Shown here piece after piece: positions 46,571-56,792 of a stretch of 64,000 nucleotides of DNA (position 1 is the stretch's first letter; each line of letters starts with the position of its first letter). The DNA is from Sphingopyxis sp. Root154 (GTDB taxonomy: Bacteria; Pseudomonadota; Alphaproteobacteria; Sphingomonadales; Sphingomonadaceae). Position numbers and translations under genes: made by a program. Below the pieces are notes generated by a model, which worked only from the letters and a program-made list of their open reading frames with translations, did no database searches and was not told the origin of the DNA. Where the stretch lies: NCBI RefSeq assembly GCF_001427105.1, contig NZ_LMGI01000002.1, forward strand, positions 1,798,867 through 1,862,866, given 5' to 3'.

Positions 46571-46767
46571 TCTATTGGCCGCCCGGAATGCCGGACCCCG
46601 TCAACCCGTCAGATCTGACAGCTGTGACATAAATGACGCGGCACAACGGACAATGAGGTTACCGAACGGGCTGGCACTGGCTTGGCGCGGCCCGGTCATG
46701 ATAGGCTGCTGCACAAATAGAATATCGTGACGCTCTCCCGCATAAAAACACCTGTGGAGGAGGGCCC

Positions 46768-49557
46768 ATGACCATGACAGACCGTTCCCGCCGTATCCGC
46801 CTGCTGCGTAGCTGCGTCGCGGGCCTGCCGCTTTCGTTCGCCCTGTGGGCCGCGCCTGCCACGGCGCAGGATGCCGGCGCTGAAACCAATGACGAAACGA
46901 TCATCGTCACCGCGACGCGGCGCAGCGAGGCGCTGTCCGATGTACCGATCGCGGTTTCGGCGGTCACCGGCGAGACGCTGGAAAAGACCGGCGCGACCGA
47001 CGTGCGCGCGCTGGGACAGGTCGCGCCGTCGCTGCTCGTGTCGGGCGCGACGAGCGAGGTCAATTTTTCGGCGCGCATCCGCGGCATCGGCACGGTCGGC
47101 GAAAATCCCGGCCTTGAATCGTCGGTCGGCCTGTTCATCGACGGCGTTTATCGCAGCCGGACGGGCGTGGGCCTGTCCGAACTCGGCGACATCGAACGCG
47201 TCGAAGTGCTGCGCGGACCGCAGGGTACCTTGTTCGGGCGCAACTCGACCGCGGGCCTGATCAACATTGTCACCAAAGGCCCCGAGCTCGGCCGTTTCGG
47301 CGCCAAAGGTTCGATATCCTATGGCAATTACGACTATTGGCGCGTCGACGGGATGATCAATGCGCCGCTGGGCGACAAGGTGGCGGCGCGGCTCGACGGC
47401 GTCTGGCAAAAGCGCGACGGTTTCATCCACAATGCGACGGCGGGCGAGCCCGACATAAACGACCGCGACCGCTGGCTGGCGCGCGGGCAACTGCTGTTCG
47501 AACCGAGCGAGACGCTGAAATTCCGCCTGATCGCCGATTACAGCAAGCGAAACGAAAATTGTTGCGGCGGCGTCCTGCTGAACCCCGTGCGCAACCTGGC
47601 GCGCGGACCCGACGGCTTTCCCGTCGCATCGGCGAACACATTGCTGCCGATCCTGCAGGCATTGGGCACGAACCATCAGGTCCCGCCGACGGGTACGCCC
47701 TTCGTCCGGCGGCAGGCGACGACGCCCGGGGTCACCTATCGATCGGACACCAAGGATTGGGGTGTTTCGGGCGAGCTCAATTGGGAGCTTGGCGCGGCGA
47801 CATTGACCTCTATCACCGCCTATCGCGACTACAAGAATGGGCAGGGCCAGGACGCCGACTTCAGCGCGCTCGACATCCTGCGCCGCACCGACCTCGATCG
47901 CCGGTTCCGCCTGTTCACACAGGAAGTCCGGTTGCAGGGCGAGGCGTTCGACGGGCGGCTCGACTGGCTCGTCGGCGGCTATTATGCGAACGAGAAACTC
48001 GATGTCGACGACGACATTGTTTACGGCAACAATTACGAACAGTTCGCCAACTGCCTGCTCTTCGCGAGCGCGCTGCCCTCGGCGGTGCTGCCCTCCAACC
48101 CCGCGTGCGTGAACGTGCCGGTGGTACAGGGGACGATCGCGGTCCTGCCCCCGGGTGCGACGCGATCACTGCTGCAGGCGCTGATCGCCAATCCGGCGCG
48201 TCCGGGCTTCGGCTCGCTCGCCGCAGCGCTCGGCCAGCCGGCGCTCGCGATCAACGGCACCGGCAATCAGGGATCGACCTTTGCGCAGCGCAGCCGCAAC
48301 TTCGCGGTCTTTACGCACAACAGCTTCGACATCGTCCCCGACGTGCTGACCTTCACGATCGGGGCGCGCTATACGAGCGAGCGCAAGACCCTCGATGCCG
48401 ACGCGAATTTCAACAATGCGATCTGCCCGCTGATCGTCAATTCGCCCTTCCAGTCGCTCGCGACCTTGCCCTGCGTCATCAACAGCACCGCGCCCGACCT
48501 GCCGCGCGGCAGCGCAGGGACGAAGTTCAAGGATAATGAATGGACCGGAACCGCGGTGCTGAGCTGGAAACCCGCCCCCGAATGGCTGGTCTATGGTTCG
48601 GCGTCGAAGGGATATAAAGCGGGCGGCTTCAACCTCGATTTCTCGGCGCTCGACCGGACGTGCAACACGACCTTCGACCCGGCCTGCGCGGCGCGGCTGG
48701 CGCTGCCCGCGAACACGAGCGGCAACGGCCGTCCCGAGGCGAGCGACCTGCAATTCGCGAGCGAAAAGGTCGATGCCTATGAACTCGGCGTCAAATGGGA
48801 CGGCCCCGGGATCGACGTCAATGTCGCAGCTTTCTATCAGGAATATAGCAATTATCAGCTCAACACCTTCAACGGCGTCAATTTCGAGGTCACCAACATT
48901 CAGGCGTGCAAGGACGATCTGAACGGCGCCGACGCCGACGGGTTCGCGGCGACCGGCGCCTGCCCATCCGATCGTCTGAAACCCGGCGTGCGATCGAAGG
49001 GGGTCGAGATCGAAGCCTTCCTGCGCCCCGCGCGTTACGTGTCGGTCAATATGGGGCTGACCTGGGTCGACACCCTCTATCGCCGCAATCTGGTGGGCAC
49101 GGGCGGGCGGCCGCTGTCGCCGGTGCTGTTCCAGCTTCCGGGCCGCGGTGTGTCGAACGCGCCGCGATATGTCGCGACGGCGGGGATCAGCTGGACGCCG
49201 CCGATCGGCAGTTCGGGAATGAGCGCGCTCGTCTATCTCGACACGCGCCTGCAAAGCGACACCAACACCGGGTCCGACCTCGACGTCGAAAAGGTTCAGG
49301 ATGGTTTCGCGATCTTCAACGGCCGCATCGGCCTCTATGGGCCCGAGCGGCGTTGGGGTGTCGAAATCTGGGGCCAGAATCTGCTCAACAAGACATATTA
49401 TCAGATCGGCGCCGACATGCCGCTGCAGGGCGGCGGCACCTTCCGCGCCGTCGCGGCGCCCGCGTCGTCGGGGCTGGCCGGCACCGCGAACCAGCTATTC
49501 GTCGGCTTCCCCGGAGAACCGCGCACTTACGGGGTGACATTGCGCGGCCAGTTCTGA
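46768..49557 (+). CDS. TonB-dependent receptor, second of the tandem pair
   Basis: Outer membrane receptor of 929 residues; GGAGGAGG precedes ATG 46768. Signal peptide with SCVAGLPLSFALWAAPATAQ. TonB-box-like TIIVTATRRSE, plug ARIRGIGTVGENPGLESSVG and RGPQGTLFGRNSTAGLINIV, barrel ending RTYGVTLRGQF. Collinear with the preceding receptor through its full length, so the pair arose by duplication. It keeps all eight loop cysteines (NENCCGG, ANCLL, PACVN, AICPL, LPCVI, QACKD, GACPSD) and adds two (RTCNTTFDPACAAR). A 252-bp intergenic region with the terminator of the first gene separates them, so it likely has its own promoter. Confidence 0.9.
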   Translation: MTMTDRSRRIRLLRSCVAGLPLSFALWAAPATAQDAGAETNDETIIVTATRRSEALSDVPIAVSAVTGETLEKTGATDVRALGQVAPSLLVSGATSEVNFSARIRGIGTVGENPGLESSVGLFIDGVYRSRTGVGLSELGDIERVEVLRGPQGTLFGRNSTAGLINIVTKGPELGRFGAKGSISYGNYDYWRVDGMINAPLGDKVAARLDGVWQKRDGFIHNATAGEPDINDRDRWLARGQLLFEPSETLKFRLIADYSKRNENCCGGVLLNPVRNLARGPDGFPVASANTLLPILQALGTNHQVPPTGTPFVRRQATTPGVTYRSDTKDWGVSGELNWELGAATLTSITAYRDYKNGQGQDADFSALDILRRTDLDRRFRLFTQEVRLQGEAFDGRLDWLVGGYYANEKLDVDDDIVYGNNYEQFANCLLFASALPSAVLPSNPACVNVPVVQGTIAVLPPGATRSLLQALIANPARPGFGSLAAALGQPALAINGTGNQGSTFAQRSRNFAVFTHNSFDIVPDVLTFTIGARYTSERKTLDADANFNNAICPLIVNSPFQSLATLPCVINSTAPDLPRGSAGTKFKDNEWTGTAVLSWKPAPEWLVYGSASKGYKAGGFNLDFSALDRTCNTTFDPACAARLALPANTSGNGRPEASDLQFASEKVDAYELGVKWDGPGIDVNVAAFYQEYSNYQLNTFNGVNFEVTNIQACKDDLNGADADGFAATGACPSDRLKPGVRSKGVEIEAFLRPARYVSVNMGLTWVDTLYRRNLVGTGGRPLSPVLFQLPGRGVSNAPRYVATAGISWTPPIGSSGMSALVYLDTRLQSDTNTGSDLDVEKVQDGFAIFNGRIGLYGPERRWGVEIWGQNLLNKTYYQIGADMPLQGGGTFRAVAAPASSGLAGTANQLFVGFPGEPRTYGVTLRGQF

Positions 49558-49560
49558 CCG

Positions 49561-49784
49561 GTCTCTCCCCCTCCCCGCTTTGGGGAGGGCGTAGGGAGGG
49601 CCTGCCGCGGCCGGGCACTGTCGCGTCAGGCCCTTTCCTTTGGCGATGTCCGCTTTGGGGTGGATTCCACCCATAACCCCTCCCTTTTAGGGAGGGGTTA
49701 TGGGTGGGTACGAGCGAAGCGAGCAGCAGTAGAACACCGCCTTCGGCGGCTATCCACCCCCGGCCCCTCCCTAAAGGGGAGGGG
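49561..49784. repeat. Cluster of three GC-rich hairpins (REP-like intergenic repeat)
   Basis: Three stems share the CCCTCCC/GGGAGGG core. The first is 49569-49576 with 49582-49589, loop GCTTT. The second is a perfect 18-bp inverted repeat, 49667-49684 with 49690-49707, loop TTTTA. The third is 49764-49771 with 49777-49784. Between them are GAGCGAAGCGAGCAGCAG and CGCCTTCGGCGG. The arrangement looks like a mobile REP/MITE-type element. It lies between the convergent receptor and holA genes, and the stems may also terminate transcription. Confidence 0.7.
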
Positions 49785-49821
49785 AGAAGTATGTGCGCAA
49801 CCGGTCGTTAGCTGCCTGACC

Positions 49822-50853
49822 CTAGCGCGCCCGCGCGGCCTGGTGCGCGATGTCGGTCATCAGCTTGCGGAACAGCACGGCGCCCGCGGTGCCCGACGCC
49901 TTGAGCGCGCGTTCGCAGTCGAGCAACCGGCTCATCAGCCGCGCGATGCGCACCGAATCCCAGATGTGGAGCTGCGCGGTCACCGCGTCGCGCTCTTTCC
50001 AGAAGATCCCGCTGGTGCGCGCCGAGACCACGGTAGCCGGGTGCGCGCCGCCGTCAACCTCGGCGCGGAGGCGCGCGAGCGCCATCGCGCGGATCGCGAG
50101 CGCGCGGATGATGCGGATTTCGGCGACGCCGACCGCGGTCGCCTTGGCCAGCATCTCGGGCATTTCGCGTACCTTGCCGCCGAGCGCGACGTTGATGCAC
50201 TCGCTGACATCCTCCTCGTGCGTCGCGGCGCCGAGCGCGGCGATGTCGGCCGCGGTCACCTGCCGCTGGCGGTCCGGGCCCGCGTCGAGGTAGAGCGCGA
50301 TTTTCTCGATCTCGCGCCGCATCAGCGCCTGGTCGCCCGAGACGAGGTCGACGAGCAATTGCGCCTCGGCATTGGCGAGGCGCAGGCCCTGTTCCTGCCC
50401 CGCGCCCATCGCGATCCCGACGAGCGCGCGGCGATCGGGCTGGTAGCAGATCGCGGCAACGGCATGATCGGAGCTTTCGACCAGCTTGACGAGTTTCGAC
50501 TTGGCGGTAACCGATGCGCCGGTCGCGATCACCGGGTTGATCGCGGTTTCAGCGGCGAGCAGTGCCTCGACCGCGGCGAGGCCATCGTCGCCGCTGCCCG
50601 ACAGTTCGACCCTGATCACGCGCGCGGACGAGAAGAGCGACATCGATGCCGCTTCGGCGGCAAGCAGCGACGGGTCCTGCGAGAGCTGCGATCCCGAAAG
50701 GTCGAGCCGCTCGGCATCCTTGCCCGCAAGCCCGATCAAATGGCTCGCGACGGCTTCCATCGTCGCTTCGTCGGGGCCGGTGAGGAGGGTGAAACGAACC
50801 GCGGGGTCGAGGCGCGAGAGGCGTTCGAGTTCGTTCGGCTTGACCGTCTTCAT
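49822..50853 (-). CDS. holA: DNA polymerase III subunit delta
   Basis: Clamp-loader delta subunit of 343 residues. AAA-like N-terminal region (FTLLTGPDEATMEAVASHLI), SSARVIRVELSGSGDDGLAA, middle ISGDQALMRREIEKIALYL-like segment (VSGDQALMRREIEKIALYLD) and the C-terminal helical collar. Opens the sliding clamp during replication. ATG overlaps the lptE stop (ATGA). The order leuS-lptE-holA is standard in alphaproteobacteria. Confidence 0.93.
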   Translation of the reverse strand: MKTVKPNELERLSRLDPAVRFTLLTGPDEATMEAVASHLIGLAGKDAERLDLSGSQLSQDPSLLAAEAASMSLFSSARVIRVELSGSGDDGLAAVEALLAAETAINPVIATGASVTAKSKLVKLVESSDHAVAAICYQPDRRALVGIAMGAGQEQGLRLANAEAQLLVDLVSGDQALMRREIEKIALYLDAGPDRQRQVTAADIAALGAATHEEDVSECINVALGGKVREMPEMLAKATAVGVAEIRIIRALAIRAMALARLRAEVDGGAHPATVVSARTSGIFWKERDAVTAQLHIWDSVRIARLMSRLLDCERALKASGTAGAVLFRKLMTDIAHQAARAR

Positions 50854-51398
50854 TGCCCTGCGGGCGTCGGGGCGGGCGCAGCGGCCGGTTGTCCGCCGCC
50901 GCGGTTCGCAAAGACGGCGAGGCGCGCGACGATCTGGTCGGCGACCGCCGACGCGAGGCGTTCGAGCGCCGAGGATTCGGCGGCGATCGTCGCATATTCG
51001 CTGCCGACGACGTCGATCCCCGCGTCGGAGAACGCCGTCGCGTCGAGCAGCACTTCGCCGGTCGCGGCATTCACGAGCTGGTAGCGTGCGCGCAGCGTCC
51101 GCCGCTCGCGCGTCACCGCATCGTCGGCGCGGACGCCGAAGCCGGTGATCGAATCTTCGAGCCGCACGTCGAGGCGGAGGCGCTTGCCCGCGCCCTCGCC
51201 GCCCTGCGTCGCCTGCAGCCGGTCGCGGAGCGCGTTGCGGACGAGCCAGCCGCTATGCCCCTCGATCGCCGCGACGTCGACGTCGGCGAGCACCTGCGCC
51301 ACCGCCCCCTTGCTGCCATTTGCGTACAAGGGACGCAGGCCGCAGCCGCCGATGGTCAGCGAGACGGCCGCGAGGCAGGAGATGAGAAGCAAACGCAT
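50850..51398 (-). CDS. lptE: LPS assembly lipoprotein LptE
   Basis: Lipoprotein of 182 residues: signal [19 protein letters not shown] with lipobox Cys19, followed by GLRPLYANG, the hallmark of LptE. The rest is the alpha/beta LptE fold with RARYQLVNAATGEVLLDATA and a C-terminal Pro/Ala tail. With LptD it forms the outer-membrane LPS translocon. Shares one base with the leuS stop and overlaps holA, so all three are one transcript. Confidence 0.9.
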   Translation of the reverse strand: MRLLLISCLAAVSLTIGGCGLRPLYANGSKGAVAQVLADVDVAAIEGHSGWLVRNALRDRLQATQGGEGAGKRLRLDVRLEDSITGFGVRADDAVTRERRTLRARYQLVNAATGEVLLDATAFSDAGIDVVGSEYATIAAESSALERLASAVADQIVARLAVFANRGGGQPAAAPAPTPAGQ

Positions 51399-53959
51399 CA
51401 GGGAACGATATTCACCAAACGGTCGGGGACCACAATGACCTTCTTCGGCGCGGCGCCGGCGAGCAGCTCGACGATGCGCGGGCGCGCGAGCGCCGCGGCT
51501 TCCACGGCATCCTTGTCGAGACCTTTGGCGAGCGTCATCGTATCGCGCAGCTTGCCCCCCATCTGGATCGCGATTGTCACCTCGTCATCGACGAGCAGTG
51601 CCGGATCGGCGGCGGGCCAGGCAGCGTCGGCGATCATCGCGGTCGTGCGCTGGCCGGCGGGAAGCGCGGCCCATGCCTCTTCGGCGAGATGCGGCAGCAT
51701 CGGCGCGACGAGCAGAATGAGAGTGCGGCACGCCTCGGCGCGCGTCGCCGAGGGTTTCGCCTTCTCGATCTCGTTCGCAAGCGCGTGGATTTTCGCCACC
51801 GCCTTGTTGAAGCCGAGCGCCTCGATGTCGGCGGCGACGCCGGCGATCGCCTGATGCAGCTTGCGCGCAAGGCCGAGGTCTTCGGCGCCGTCACCGACAT
51901 TTTCGGTGTCGCCGAAGATCCGCCACAGGCGCTGGACGAAGCGCCAGGCGCCCTCGATGCCGGCCTCGCTCCACGGCAGGTCGCGCTCGGGCGGGCTGTC
52001 GGAGAGCATGAACCAGCGCGCGGCGTCGGCGCCATACTGGTCGAGGATGGCATCGGGATCGACGACATTCTTCTTCGACTTCGACATCTTGATCACGCGG
52101 CCGACGTCGACCGAATAGCCGTCGGCGGTGAGCGTCGCGCCGTCGGGGCGACGCTCGATCTCCTCGGGGGTGAAGTAGAGCGGGGCCTGCCCCTCGCCCT
52201 GTTCGCGGCTGTAGGTCTCGTGCGTTACCATGCCCTGCGTGAACAGGCTCGCGAAGGGCTCGGCGATGTCGATCATGCCCATATGCTTGAGCGCACGCGT
52301 CCAGAAGCGCGCGTAGAGCAGGTGGAGGATCGCATGCTCGATGCCGCCGATATACTGGTCGACGGGCAGCCAGCGGCGGATGACTTCGGGATCGAAGGGT
52401 TTGTCCGCCGGCGAGCTGGCGAAGCGCAGGAAATACCAGGACGAATCGACAAAGGTGTCGAGCGTGTCGGTTTCGCGCACCGCGTCGCCGTCGCAGCCGG
52501 GGCAATGGACATGCTTCCATGTCGGATGGCGATCCAATGGATTGCCCGGGACCGAGAAATCGACATCCTCGGGCAGGATGACGGGAAGCTGGTCCTTGGG
52601 CACCGGCACGGTGCCGCACGCATGGCAGTGGATGAAGGGGATCGGCGTGCCCCAGTAGCGCTGGCGCGAGACGCCCCAGTCGCGGAGGCGCCACACGGTG
52701 GTGCCCTTGCCCCAGCCCTCATGCTCGGCGCGCGTTATGACGGCCGCTTTGGCCTCATCGATCGTCATCCCGTCGAGGAAGTGGCTGTTCACCAGCTTGC
52801 CGGGGCCGGTGTAAGCCTCGGTGCCGGTAAAATGCTGCGCCGTATCCTCACCGTCGGCGATGACGCGGTGGACCTGCAACCCGTATTTATGCGCGAAGTC
52901 GAGGTCGCGCTGGTCGTGCGCGGGGCAGCCGAAGATCGCGCCGGTGCCATAGTCCATCAGCACATAGTTCACGACCCAGACGGGCAGATGCCAGTTCGGG
53001 TCGAGCGGGTGCTCGACCGCGATGCCGGTGTCGAAGCCCATCTTCTCGGCGGTGTCGATCTGTTCGGCGGCGGTGCCCTGACGGCGACAGTCCTCGATGA
53101 ACGCCGCGAGCTCGGGCGAATCCTTCGCCAGCCGCTCGGCGAGCGGATGGTCGGGTGAGATCGCCGCGAAACTCGCACCATAGAGCGTGTCGGGGCGGGT
53201 GGTGAAGACGTCGAAACCGGCCGCGCCGCCGGCGAGCTTGAAGCTGAATTCCAGCCCCTGCGACTTGCCGATCCAGTTTTCCTGCATCAGCCGCACCTTG
53301 TCGGGCCAGCTGTCGAGGCTGCCGAGCCCTTCGAGCAGTTCGTCGGCGAAGTCGGTGATCTTCAAAAACCACTGCGACAGCTTTTTCTTCTCGACGAGCG
53401 CGCCCGAGCGCCAGCCGCGGCCGTCGATCACCTGCTCGTTCGCGAGCACCGTCATGTCGACGGGGTCCCAGTTCACATAACTGTGCTTGCGCGTGACGAG
53501 CCCCGCGGCGAACAGGTCGAGAAACAAGGCCTGTTCCTGGCCATAATAATCGGGTTCGCACGTCGCGAGCTCGCGGCTCCAGTCGATCGCGAGGCCGAGG
53601 CGTTTCAGCTGCGCGCGCATCGACGCGATATTGTCGCGCGTCCAGCCGCCGGGGTGGACGCCCTTTTCCATCGCGGCATTTTCCGCCGGCATGCCGAACG
53701 CGTCCCAGCCCATCGGATGGAGCACGTCGTGCCCCGTCATCCGCTTGAAGCGCGCGAGGACGTCGCCCATCGCATAGTTGCGGACGTGGCCCATATGAAT
53801 GCGCCCGGAGGGATAGGGGAACATCTCAAGGATATAGGCCTTCGGCCGCTCGACTCCGTTGGCGGCCGTATCGGTCGTGGCAAAGCTGTTCGCCGCCTCC
53901 CACGCCTTTTGCCAGCGGGCGTCGGCGGCGAGGGCGCCAAAGCGCGGTTCGCGGGTCAT
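51398..53959 (-). CDS. leuS: Leucyl-tRNA synthetase
   Basis: Class I aminoacyl-tRNA synthetase of 853 residues. Catalytic signatures: [16 protein letters not shown] (HMGH, 55-58) and [12 protein letters not shown]. The CP1 editing domain contains the [11 protein letters not shown] motif. A zinc-like knuckle ([16 protein letters not shown]) is present. Charges tRNA-Leu in the cytosol. Followed by lptE and holA in one operon; DUF3576 lies upstream by 55 bases. Confidence 0.98.
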   Translation of the reverse strand: MTREPRFGALAADARWQKAWEAANSFATTDTAANGVERPKAYILEMFPYPSGRIHMGHVRNYAMGDVLARFKRMTGHDVLHPMGWDAFGMPAENAAMEKGVHPGGWTRDNIASMRAQLKRLGLAIDWSRELATCEPDYYGQEQALFLDLFAAGLVTRKHSYVNWDPVDMTVLANEQVIDGRGWRSGALVEKKKLSQWFLKITDFADELLEGLGSLDSWPDKVRLMQENWIGKSQGLEFSFKLAGGAAGFDVFTTRPDTLYGASFAAISPDHPLAERLAKDSPELAAFIEDCRRQGTAAEQIDTAEKMGFDTGIAVEHPLDPNWHLPVWVVNYVLMDYGTGAIFGCPAHDQRDLDFAHKYGLQVHRVIADGEDTAQHFTGTEAYTGPGKLVNSHFLDGMTIDEAKAAVITRAEHEGWGKGTTVWRLRDWGVSRQRYWGTPIPFIHCHACGTVPVPKDQLPVILPEDVDFSVPGNPLDRHPTWKHVHCPGCDGDAVRETDTLDTFVDSSWYFLRFASSPADKPFDPEVIRRWLPVDQYIGGIEHAILHLLYARFWTRALKHMGMIDIAEPFASLFTQGMVTHETYSREQGEGQAPLYFTPEEIERRPDGATLTADGYSVDVGRVIKMSKSKKNVVDPDAILDQYGADAARWFMLSDSPPERDLPWSEAGIEGAWRFVQRLWRIFGDTENVGDGAEDLGLARKLHQAIAGVAADIEALGFNKAVAKIHALANEIEKAKPSATRAEACRTLILLVAPMLPHLAEEAWAALPAGQRTTAMIADAAWPAADPALLVDDEVTIAIQMGGKLRDTMTLAKGLDKDAVEAAALARPRIVELLAGAAPKKVIVVPDRLVNIVP

Positions 53960-54014
53960 TCGTCGGTTACCCCGTTAGTTCTGTGTGGGCAGGCGCGCGA
54001 GGCGCGCCGCCGGA

Positions 54015-54476
54015 TTAGTCCCTGATGGCCGAGCGACGCAGGTCGCGGGCGCGGGTGAGGATGATTTCCTCGAGCTTCTGTACCGTCGCTGCCTGCACCG
54101 GCGCGTCGACCCAGGAGCCGCCCTGCGCCACCTGCCGCGATGCGGCGATGCGAAGCGCGTCGGCGCGCAGATCCTGGTCGAGGATCGAGACGGTCACCTT
54201 CATCCGCTCGCCAGGGTTCGCCGGGTTCGCATACCAGTCGGTGATCACGACGCCGCCGGCCGAATCGGCCTGGAGCAGCGGCATGAACGACAGCGCATCG
54301 AGCGAGGCGCGCCACAAATAGCTGTTCACCCCGATCGTCGTCACCTGGCTGGCGGCGAGATCGGCGCGCGGCCGTTCCTTGTTCGCGCAGGCCGAAAGAC
54401 CGAGCGCCGCGAGCCCGAGCAGCGCGAGCGCGGCCGGACGGCGACCGAGCGTGGCAAGGACGGAAAGCTGGGACAT
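54015..54476 (-). CDS. DUF3576-family lipoprotein
   Basis: Protein of 153 residues with signal and lipobox (ALALLGLAALGLSAC, Cys about 30). DUF3576 core: TTIGVNSYLWRASLDALSFM, PLLQADSAGGVVITDWYANP, GERMKVTVSILDQDLRADAL, then a C-terminal helix (KLEEIILTRARDLR). Family members are encoded next to leuS throughout alphaproteobacteria. Envelope function unknown; the link with LptE suggests outer-membrane biogenesis, which is inference. Confidence 0.9.
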   Translation of the reverse strand: MSQLSVLATLGRRPAALALLGLAALGLSACANKERPRADLAASQVTTIGVNSYLWRASLDALSFMPLLQADSAGGVVITDWYANPANPGERMKVTVSILDQDLRADALRIAASRQVAQGGSWVDAPVQAATVQKLEEIILTRARDLRRSAIRD

Positions 54477-54754
54477 GCGGGTACACCTTATCTCTTGAGC
54501 CCGTCCGACGTGGAAAATCGGCCGCGCGGAACGATATTGCCAGCGTCTCTATCGCCCTTGCCGCCATCGGGCAAGCGCGGCAATTTCAGCTTTGCCGCGG
54601 TTCAGATTCTGGTCAGATTCGAAACGCACTGTGACGATCGCGCAACAATTTTGGCAAAAATCGGAATCGTTGCAACAATTTGGCGGGATTCACTGGCAAT
54701 GTTGTGCCGGGAGTCCTATTTGAAGAATCCGATTGGGGTTGGAGTCGCAGAGCA

Positions 54755-55468
54755 ATGGCGCGGACGTCGCGACATTTTTGGAAGGGAAGCCTCACCGCTT
54801 TGGCGGTGGTTTCGCTTGCGCTTCCGCCAGCGCTCGCCGCGATGTCCAGCAGCGACCGAATCCGCGATACCACGCTTTCGGAAACCTTGCTTGGCCAGTT
54901 CACCCCGGCATCGGGCGATGAGCGGCTGATCGCACGCTATAACAAGATGTCGGCCGAACAGCGGGGCAGCTTCAGCTTCACCCCCGCGCTCCCCGACGAC
55001 GGCCGCAAGAACCGCGCGATCACCGTCGTGATTCGTGCCCGCGACGACGCGTCGAGCGCCACGCGCACCTCTGCGCTGGCTGCGGGCCGGACCGCGCCGA
55101 TCGCGATCACCCCGGTCGCCTATAATCTGGGCGCCTCGGTCGGATTCGAGAAATTCGTCACGCCGACGCTGCCGCGCGGCACCGACCTTCGCAACCTGCC
55201 GGTCGCGAAGGCTCCGGAACAGGACGAGAAGAAGTCGCGCTTCGCCACGCGTATGGTCAACCGCCCAAGCGACCCAAGCGGGGCAACCGATCGCGTCACC
55301 GCTCCTGGCGAAGCGTCGGCCGTCGATGTCGTCAGCAGCTATCGCCTGACCAAGAACATCGACGTCACCGCGGGCGTTCGGTACAAGAGCGACGACCGCA
55401 TCGAGCCGCTGACCGATACGCGCCGCGACAGCCAGGCGGTCTATGTCGGAACCGCGTTCCGCTTCTGA
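54755..55468 (+). CDS. Exported protein of unknown function with C-terminal barrel-like strand
   Basis: Protein of 237 residues from ATG 54755; an in-frame start at 54680 is less likely because the signal peptide begins here (RHFWKGSLTALAVVSLALPP, cleavage after ALA). The middle holds SETLLGQFTPASGDERLIAR and RSFSFTPALP-like sequence. The end (YRLTKNIDVTAGVRYKSDDR ... VYVGTAFRF) looks like the last strands of an outer membrane protein with terminal Phe. I know it only as a sphingomonad-type hypothetical. The last 28 bases overlap the convergent thiE-like gene. Confidence 0.7.
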   Translation: MARTSRHFWKGSLTALAVVSLALPPALAAMSSSDRIRDTTLSETLLGQFTPASGDERLIARYNKMSAEQRGSFSFTPALPDDGRKNRAITVVIRARDDASSATRTSALAAGRTAPIAITPVAYNLGASVGFEKFVTPTLPRGTDLRNLPVAKAPEQDEKKSRFATRMVNRPSDPSGATDRVTAPGEASAVDVVSSYRLTKNIDVTAGVRYKSDDRIEPLTDTRRDSQAVYVGTAFRF

Positions 55469-56058
55469 CGCTTCCGGCGCTTCGTCTCCATTTTTTCCCA
55501 CGCATCGATCGCCGCCCAACCGGACCTAAGTCCGCTTGCGCGACTTAGCGCGCGCGCGCGCGCCGCCGTCATCCCGCCGAGCGCGATCGGCTGTGCGCCC
55601 GATAGCCGCGCGAGCCGCAGCCACGCCGCGCGCCCGAGCACCGGGGCGCCGGGGTGCGACCGCGTCGGATGGAGCGGCGAGATGAAGACGCCGCCGGCTC
55701 CGGCCCTGCACGCGCGGTGCGCTTCCTGCACATCATGGACGGGCATCGTCAGCAGCAGGCCGAGCCGATGCGCCTGCCCCGCCTGCGTTGCGTCGCGCTG
55801 TCGAAGGTGGACGCCGTCGGCGCCCCAGCGCCGCGCCGTGGCAGGCGGTCCCGCGAGCAGCACGGTCAGCGCACGAGTGCGCGCGATGCGCATCAGCCGC
55901 CGCAGCAGGCGCCAGCGCGCAGCCGGTGCCAGGCTGTCGTGGCGGAGGACGATACCGCTGCCGGGGGGAAGCAGCGCCGCGAGTTCGGCGATACCAACCA
56001 GGGTCCGCTCGTCGCTGAACAGCCATGCGTTCGGCAGGAGGGGGTGGCGCCCGGTCAT
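55441..56058 (-). CDS. Thiamine phosphate synthase-like protein
   Basis: Protein of 205 residues from ATG 56058. TIM-barrel ThiE/TenI motifs: LLAGPPATARRWGADGVHLR, the HDVQEAHRACRAGAGGVFIS strand, SPLHPTRSHPGAPVLG (phosphate-loop region) and PIALGGMTAARARAL. The family joins HMP-PP and thiazole phosphate. The Arg/Lys-rich tail is unusual, and a TenI-like or other role is possible. Divergent from the YggS gene. Confidence 0.8.
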   Translation of the reverse strand: MTGRHPLLPNAWLFSDERTLVGIAELAALLPPGSGIVLRHDSLAPAARWRLLRRLMRIARTRALTVLLAGPPATARRWGADGVHLRQRDATQAGQAHRLGLLLTMPVHDVQEAHRACRAGAGGVFISPLHPTRSHPGAPVLGRAAWLRLARLSGAQPIALGGMTAARARALSRASGLRSGWAAIDAWEKMETKRRKRQKRNAVPT

Positions 56059-56115
56059 CGCCCTTTCTATAGGCGCGTCGCGAGCGCGCGCAACGCGCGG
56101 GATGGAAACGAGACG

Positions 56116-56778
56116 ATGAGCGAAGCAGCAGACCGGCTGGCCGAGATAAATGCGAATATCGCGGGAGCGGCAAAGCGCGCGCAGCGGCGGGCCGACGAGG
56201 TCTGCCTGATCGCGGTGTCGAAGACGCACCACACGCAGGCAATCCGCCCGCTGATCGCCGCGGGCCAGCGCCACTTCGGCGAGAACCGCGTGCAGGAAGC
56301 CGCGGCGAAATGGCCCGAACTGCGTGCCGAAACCCCCGACATCATGCTCCACCTGATTGGCCAGCTGCAATCGAACAAGGCCGAGGAAGCTGTGGCATTG
56401 TTCGACGCGATCCATTCGCTCGACCGCAGCTCGCTGGTGCAGGCGATCGCGAAAGCTTGTAAAAAGGCGGGCAAGCAGCCGCAGCTGTTCGTCCAGGTCA
56501 ATATCGGCGATGAGGAGCAAAAGGGCGGCTGCGCGGTCGCCGACCTGCCCGCGCTGCTGGCCGAAGCGAAGGACGCCGGGCTGACGATCGACGGACTGAT
56601 GGCGATCCCTCCGGCCGAGATCGAGCCGGCGCCCTTTTTCGCGCTGCTCGACGAACTCGCCGAACGCCACTGCCTGCCCTTGCGTTCGATGGGGATGAGC
56701 GCCGATTATGAGACTGCGGTCATGCTGGGCGCGACGCATGTGCGCGTCGGGACGGCGCTGTTCGGGTCGCGCGCGTAG
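56116..56778 (+). CDS. YggS-family pyridoxal-phosphate homeostasis protein
   Basis: Protein of 220 residues. The PLP-binding lysine is in CLIAVSKTH (Lys36). Family motifs: HFGENRVQEAAAKWP, HLIGQLQSNKAEEAV, FVQVNIGDEEQKGGC, SMGMSADYETAVMLGATHVR and VGTALFGSR. Fold type III, cytosolic, buffers PLP and influences amino acid pools. ATG 56116 is chosen within a longer frame that overlaps the thiE-like gene on the other strand. Confidence 0.95.
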   Translation: MSEAADRLAEINANIAGAAKRAQRRADEVCLIAVSKTHHTQAIRPLIAAGQRHFGENRVQEAAAKWPELRAETPDIMLHLIGQLQSNKAEEAVALFDAIHSLDRSSLVQAIAKACKKAGKQPQLFVQVNIGDEEQKGGCAVADLPALLAEAKDAGLTIDGLMAIPPAEIEPAPFFALLDELAERHCLPLRSMGMSADYETAVMLGATHVRVGTALFGSRA

Positions 56779-56792
56779 CGGGAGGATAGCGG

